Position numbers and translations under genes: made by a program. The notes beneath the pieces were generated by a model, which saw only the letters and a program-made list of their open reading frames with translations, was not told the origin of the DNA and ran no database searches. Shown here piece after piece: positions 59,757 to 64,000 of a DNA stretch of 64,000 nucleotides (position 1 is its first letter; every line of letters begins with the position of its first letter). Source of the DNA: Symbiodinium natans (lineage: Eukaryota > Sar > Dinophyceae > Suessiales > Symbiodiniaceae); assembly GCA_905221605.1 (NCBI GenBank), contig CAJNDS010001136.1, positions 59,160-123,159 of the forward strand, given 5' to 3'.

Positions 59757-60190
59757 GGGGGGAATTCAGGATCTGCCCTGGCCCGCAGTGAAAAGTGCGA
59801 TTGTTTAGTACTGAAATCGATGTTCTTGGGCACCCTCCATTTTTCCCGAAAAGGCCAAAACAAACCCAAAAGGCTCGAAAATGCTTCAAAAAGCTCTCAA
59901 AAGGAAGGGGGAATTCAGGATCTGCCCTGGCCCGCAATGAAAGGGCGATTTTTTAGTACTGAAATCGGTGGTTTTGGGCACCCCTCCATTTTAACCGAAA
60001 AGGGCCAGGAAAGCCCCAGAAAGCCCCAAGAGCCACCAAAAGGCTTCAAAAAGGCTTCAAAAAACCCAAAAGGCCCAAGAGGACGCAAAGGCTTCAAGAA
60101 GCTCTCTAAAGGAAGGGGAATTCAGGATCTGCCCTGGCCCGCAATGAAAAGAAAAGATTTTTTAGTATTGAAATCGATGGTTTTGGGCTG
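59757..60190 (+). repeat. Second site of the 200-240 bp tandem unit
   Basis: Three copies of the unit seen at 53268. They are followed at 60199-60255 by CCATGGGCCGAAAACATTGG and TACATTGGTACATTGG, the repeat seen at 51705. The two repeat families therefore occur together at two sites. Confidence 0.9.
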
Positions 60191-60439
60191 GGTCGTCCTT
60201 TGTACCAACCATGGGCCGAAAACATTGGTACATTGGTACATTGGTTCATTGGTTCTTTGGTTCGTTGCTGCATTGGCGCTGGCAGTAAACCCTAAACCCT
60301 CTGTGTATGTATGTATATGTGTTGTATGAAAAGGTGAAACTTCTACCCACATAGTGTAGGTATATTATTGTATTACATGTAGGCCCCACGGAAACGAGAA
60401 CAAAGTCCTAAACCCTATTCGTCCCCCTGTCCAGGTAGC

Positions 60440-60780
60440 GCAAAGTCAACGCCAACTTCATCGTTTTATATTTTTTGTTGGGAAGCGGTGTTTATGAACA
60501 GGGTCGGTGTTTCTAAACAGGTGCTATATGTATTATTTTCTGATTATTGTATATTCAATACTCATTAGACCTTTTTCTTTTGATCAACGCCACATACGCC
60601 CCAGGTGGCAGGTGGTCCCAGGAAATAGTGAAAGGATATTTGCTCACAGTATTCTCGCATCCCCGGGGCTTATAGTCAAAGATATTTCGCATCACCCTAT
60701 GCGCCCGAATACTTCCTAGTCTTATGGCTCGAGGCTTACCGTCCTTCCTTCTCCATTATCTGTATTTGATATCTATATAC
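60440..60780. other. AT-rich stretch, no gene seen
   Basis: Contains GATATTTGCTCACAGTA at 60635-60651, which returns inverted at 61600-61616. No protein recognised. Confidence 0.4.
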
Positions 60781-60839
60781 ATGCATGATGTGGGTACTAA
60801 GTTTTCGTTTGCATTTCCACAGGAGGCAAGCCCTACACT

Positions 60840-61030
60840 GTACAAACATAGGCATAACCCTATGGGAATTAAGCTTTAGGGGCTGACGCCTGTAAGGTTA
60901 AAACTCTATAGGCAGGGTTCAACCCCATGTCAGGGCTTTAGAGATAAACCCTGAAAAGCCCTAAGCCTTTAAACCCTATAGGGTTTGAAGGTTTAAATGC
61001 CTAAGCCTGAGGCTTAAATTCCTAAACTTT
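60840..61030 (+). other. Low-complexity CCTA/TTTAA sequence
   Basis: Words such as CCCTATAGGG, TTTAAACCC and TAAGCCT recur. It looks like degraded array; no gene. Confidence 0.4.
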
Positions 61031-61077
61031 ATATGCATTTAAACCTAAGAGTCTGGGCATTTATACCTTCGGCGCCT

Positions 61078-61305
61078 ATTAATACTATTAATACTATTAA
61101 TACTATTAATACTATTAATACTACTAATATTATTAATACTATTAATAGTATTAATACTATTAATACTATTAATACTATGAATACTATGAATACTATGAAT
61201 ACTTTTAATTCTATTAATACTATTAATACTACTAATACTACTAACACTACTAATACTACTAATATGACTAATACTATTCATACTATTAGTACTATTAATA
61301 CTAAA
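61078..61305 (+). repeat. AATACTATT minisatellite
   Basis: About 25 units of nine bases (AATACTATT, later AATACTACT and AATACTATG). The Asn/Thr/Ile-rich frame is an artefact. Confidence 0.95.
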
Positions 61306-61396
61306 CCATTTCACCCATTCCAAAACTGTTGAAATGGTTGAAATGGTTGTTTTTTCATCCAAGGATTTAAAACGGTTGAAATGGTTGAAATGGTTT

Positions 61397-61770
61397 ACTT
61401 GGGTTTGGGCGTTTACGGGTGGTAGGGTTATTAGATGTTTGATGTGACTGCGTTTATAAGCAGTGGCTGTGTTTATAAACAGCGTCTGTTTATAAACAGT
61501 AGCTGTATTTATAGACATGGCTGTGCTATAGTTACTAGTTAGGCTACTGTATCAAGACACTGAAAGAGTACCTACTGGATGCCCGCGGGAACACGGGAGT
61601 ACTGTGAGCAAATATCTTCATTTCAGCCCTGTTGGGGGGGAAGGCTTGGGTTTGGGCGTTTACGGGTGGTAGGCTTAAACAGTAGCTATGTTTATAGACA
61701 TGGCTGTGCTATAGTTTCTAGTTCGGCTACTCACTGAAAGAGTGCCTACTAGTACTGTATGAAGACATCG
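61397..61770 (+). repeat. Direct duplication of about 130 bp
   Basis: TTGGGTTTGGGCGTTTACGG and GGTGGTAGG occur at 61399 and 61648. TTATAGACATGGCTGTGCTA with CACTGAAAGAGT occurs at about 61510-61570 and 61693-61745. The second copy is rearranged. Confidence 0.75.
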
Positions 61771-62304
61771 AAAATGCAGGGGGGGGGGGATAGGCGGCAG
61801 CCCATATATATACATATAAGTATAGATATAGATATAAATTTGAAGAAAAATTTAGCATGTAAACAGATAAATATAAGTATGAATATATATATATATGTGT
61901 GTGTATAAAAATGTATATACATACATACATCCATGCATACATAACATTTGTGTGGGTTTAAGGGTCAGGTTGAGGGGCTTGGCGAGTTTTGGGTTCTCGA
62001 AGCTTACACAAGCGGGCTCAGGGTTCAGGGTGCGGAGCCCTGTACATCAAGGTACCGTTCCCATATTTGTGAAGTACCAACATACCTTGCAATTATAGCC
62101 CTTCATTCTCCTTTGGTTCCCTTGAACATCCTAAGCCCTGGCCCTAACTCTAAACCCAATCACAGCCCCGAACCCCTATATTCTGAACAGGAGGTCTCTG
62201 CCTGCGCAACGCTCGTCGGGTGAGTCGGGTGAAGCACGCAGGGGCACGAGCCCGCGAGAACAGGGTTTTGGGGTGTTAGGGTTTTAGCATGGGTAGCAAA
62301 ACAG

Positions 62305-62325
62305 CGACCTGCGAACCCTCAACCC

Positions 62326-62364
<39 letters not shown>

Positions 62365-62410
62365 ACCCTAAACCCTAAACCCTAAACCCTAAACCCTAAA
62401 CCCTAAACCC
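62305..62410 (+). repeat. CCCTCAA then CCCTAAA array
   Basis: About seven CCCTCAA units, then about eight CCCTAAA. Confidence 0.95.
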
Positions 62411-62516
62411 GGCCCAAGCCTTCCCTGAACCCACAGCCCCCGAAGCCCTAAACTTCATAAGGGCCCCAAACAGAAGCAAGGGGCCCCGGCACCTTTGAAT
62501 CTGAATGTTGATATTC

Positions 62517-62607
62517 GTAGGGTTTAGGGTTTAGGGTTTAGGGTTTAGGGTTTAGGGTTTAGGGTTTAGGGTTTAGGGTTTAGGGTTTAGGGTTTAGGGT
62601 TTAGGGC
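62517..62607 (+). repeat. TTTAGGG array
   Basis: About 13 perfect units, opposite to the block at 62305. Confidence 0.96.
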
Positions 62608-62821
62608 TAGTATAGTACTCGTATTCGTAGTAGTACTTGTGTTAGTGCTTCGGGATGTTTAGGGTGGGGCCTCAGGCCTAAACCCTGAATTTCTTTAGGG
62701 GATGAGGGCGAGAGGCCCTGCCTCGGAAGACATGTTTTCGGCGCCCTTTCGGGCACCCGCCTTCGCTGAACACCTGCGAGAGACAGATCTTGGTGCTCTC
62801 ATGGAGCTGTGTCTTAAAATA

Positions 62822-63240
62822 TATAATCATGATAATGATAATGATAATGATAATGATAATGATAATGACAATGACAATGACAATGACAATGACAATGACA
62901 ATGACAATGACAATGACAATGACAATAACAATAACAATAACAAATAACAAATAACAAATAACAAATAACAAATAACAAATAACAAATAACAAATAACAAA
63001 TAACAAATAACAAATAACAAATAACAAATAACAAATAACAATAACAATAACAATAACAATAACAATAACAATGACAATGACAATAGCAATAACAATAACA
63101 ATAACAATAACAATGACAATGACAATAGCAATAACAATAGCAATAACAATAACAATAACAATAACAATAACAGTAACAGTAACAGTAACAGTAACAGTAA
63201 CAGTAACAGTAACAGTAACAGTAACAATAAAAATCACAAC
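62822..63240 (+). repeat. AATGAT/AATGAC/AAATAAC/GTAACA microsatellites
   Basis: Successive blocks of AATGAT, AATGAC, AAATAAC (about 15 units), AATAAC and AGTAAC. Hexamer and heptamer variants with sharp changes. All long frames here are artefacts. Confidence 0.96.
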
Positions 63241-63524
63241 AACAATACAAATAGTCATAATAATAATCATCATCATCATAATCATATAGCATAACAAAAT
63301 ATAACATAACAGAACATAATATAATGCAAGATAATAAAATTGGTATAATATATTTGGGATCAACTTCGGCTTCTACTCGTTACGCACTTCTGCAGCAAAA
63401 TCCTGTATTCTCGATTCTAGCCCCCTCCGAGGCAGCACTGGCAAAAGCAGAATTTGCGAAACACTCCAAAGCCCACTGGTGTCCGGAACAGTAAAGCTAT
63501 AAAAATTATCGTAAACCCGAAACC

Positions 63525-63585
63525 GCCCTAAACCCTAAACCCTAAACCCTGAACCCTAAACCCTAAACCCTAAACCCTAAAGCGC
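63525..63585 (+). repeat. CCCTAAA array
   Basis: About eight units. Confidence 0.94.
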
Positions 63586-63729
63586 AACTCCTCAGCCCTG
63601 AATGCTCCACCACAGATCGCACCAAGCTCCTTGGAATCTCCAGTGCGGCCTATGAAGCAAGGACCAATGGTCTTTTGCCTTCACCCGAGACTCAAACATG
63701 TACAGAAGCGAAGGGAAAATCAGTGGCGA

Positions 63730-63820
63730 CCCTAAACCCTAAACCCTAAACCCTCAACCCTCAACCCTCAACCCTAAACCCTAAACCCTAAACCCTAAAC
63801 CTTAAACTCTAAACCCCAAC
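63730..63820 (+). repeat. CCCTAAA/CCCTCAA array
   Basis: About 12 units. A short TTTAGGG block (63950-63980) lies near the end of the window. Confidence 0.94.
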
Positions 63821-64000
63821 ATCGGCTCCCCAGACACCGTGAAGTCCTGGCATCTGAGCAGAAGTCCCCGGAAAGAAGTACGCAAGCTGCGAAACCTTGT
63901 GTGTGTGTGTGTGTCTCTCTGTCAGATTCCCCCCACGTATTTCTCAAGGTTTAGGGTTTAGGGCTTAGGGCTTAGGGTGCCCGGCATGTCGGAGTTGGGT

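Noticed and set aside
14000-63900. CRISPR-like array (repeat, short unique segment, repeat)
   Set aside because: The repeat is a tandem 7-mer of telomeric type, not a single 25-40 bp direct repeat. Spacing is irregular, orientation flips, and split genes with introns show the DNA is eukaryotic.
62517-64000. A true chromosome end
   Set aside because: Arrays occur throughout the window in both orientations, are mostly under 200 bp, and lie inside introns of a split gene. The window end is not one long array.

Overview
The window looks like nuclear DNA of a dinoflagellate, probably close to the Symbiodiniaceae; I cannot name a species. Four things point there. A split gene can be read whose introns start mostly with GC or GA instead of GT. 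A cytochrome oxidase subunit I (cox1) copy carries TGA at tryptophan positions. The dispersed repeat is the TTTAGGG type. Three intronless genes belong to one family that I associate with dinoflagellates from memory only.

Layout. 1-4.2 kb: weakly supported open segments, then a spliced plus-strand gene ending near 4173. 4.3-5.4 kb: a decayed mitochondrial cox1 copy on the minus strand, followed by AT-rich, hairpin-rich DNA to about 6.3 kb. 6.7-7.5 kb: a short dispersed repeat. 8.1-9.07 kb: about 1 kb of TAG microsatellite. 10.7-16.4 kb: a MOCS3/Uba4 gene, the E1-like plus rhodanese sulfurtransferase that activates MOCS2A/Urm1-type proteins. It is rebuilt here as 19 short exons in continuous phase. 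17-58 kb: dozens of exon-like islands of 30-160 bp, nearly all readable on the plus strand, separated by CCCTAAA/TTTAGGG arrays. 24.0, 43.6 and 45.2 kb: three intronless paralogues. 51.4-54.3 and 59.2-63.4 kb: tandem and simple repeats. A 100-base N gap lies at 56401-56500.

The most interesting signal is the architecture. Telomere-type repeats lie inside introns of the well-supported MOCS3 gene. Elsewhere they alternate in a fixed order: C-rich array, short open segment with AG upstream and GT downstream, G-rich array. In several islands the 5' splice site is itself repeat sequence (GTTTAGGG or GTTTGGGG). At least three families of 90-130 bp palindromic elements lie in the same spaces. Two copies of one family sit inside MOCS3 introns. 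In four further elements a telomeric array occupies the middle, between the two inverted arms. I infer introner-like palindromic elements and telomeric arrays that together build introns. Intron removal and origin remain inference without RNA data.

Limits. Apart from MOCS3, cox1 and the three paralogues, no product could be named. Most mini-exons are supported only by open frame, splice-like borders and, in four runs, phase agreement between neighbours. Some are open in two frames.
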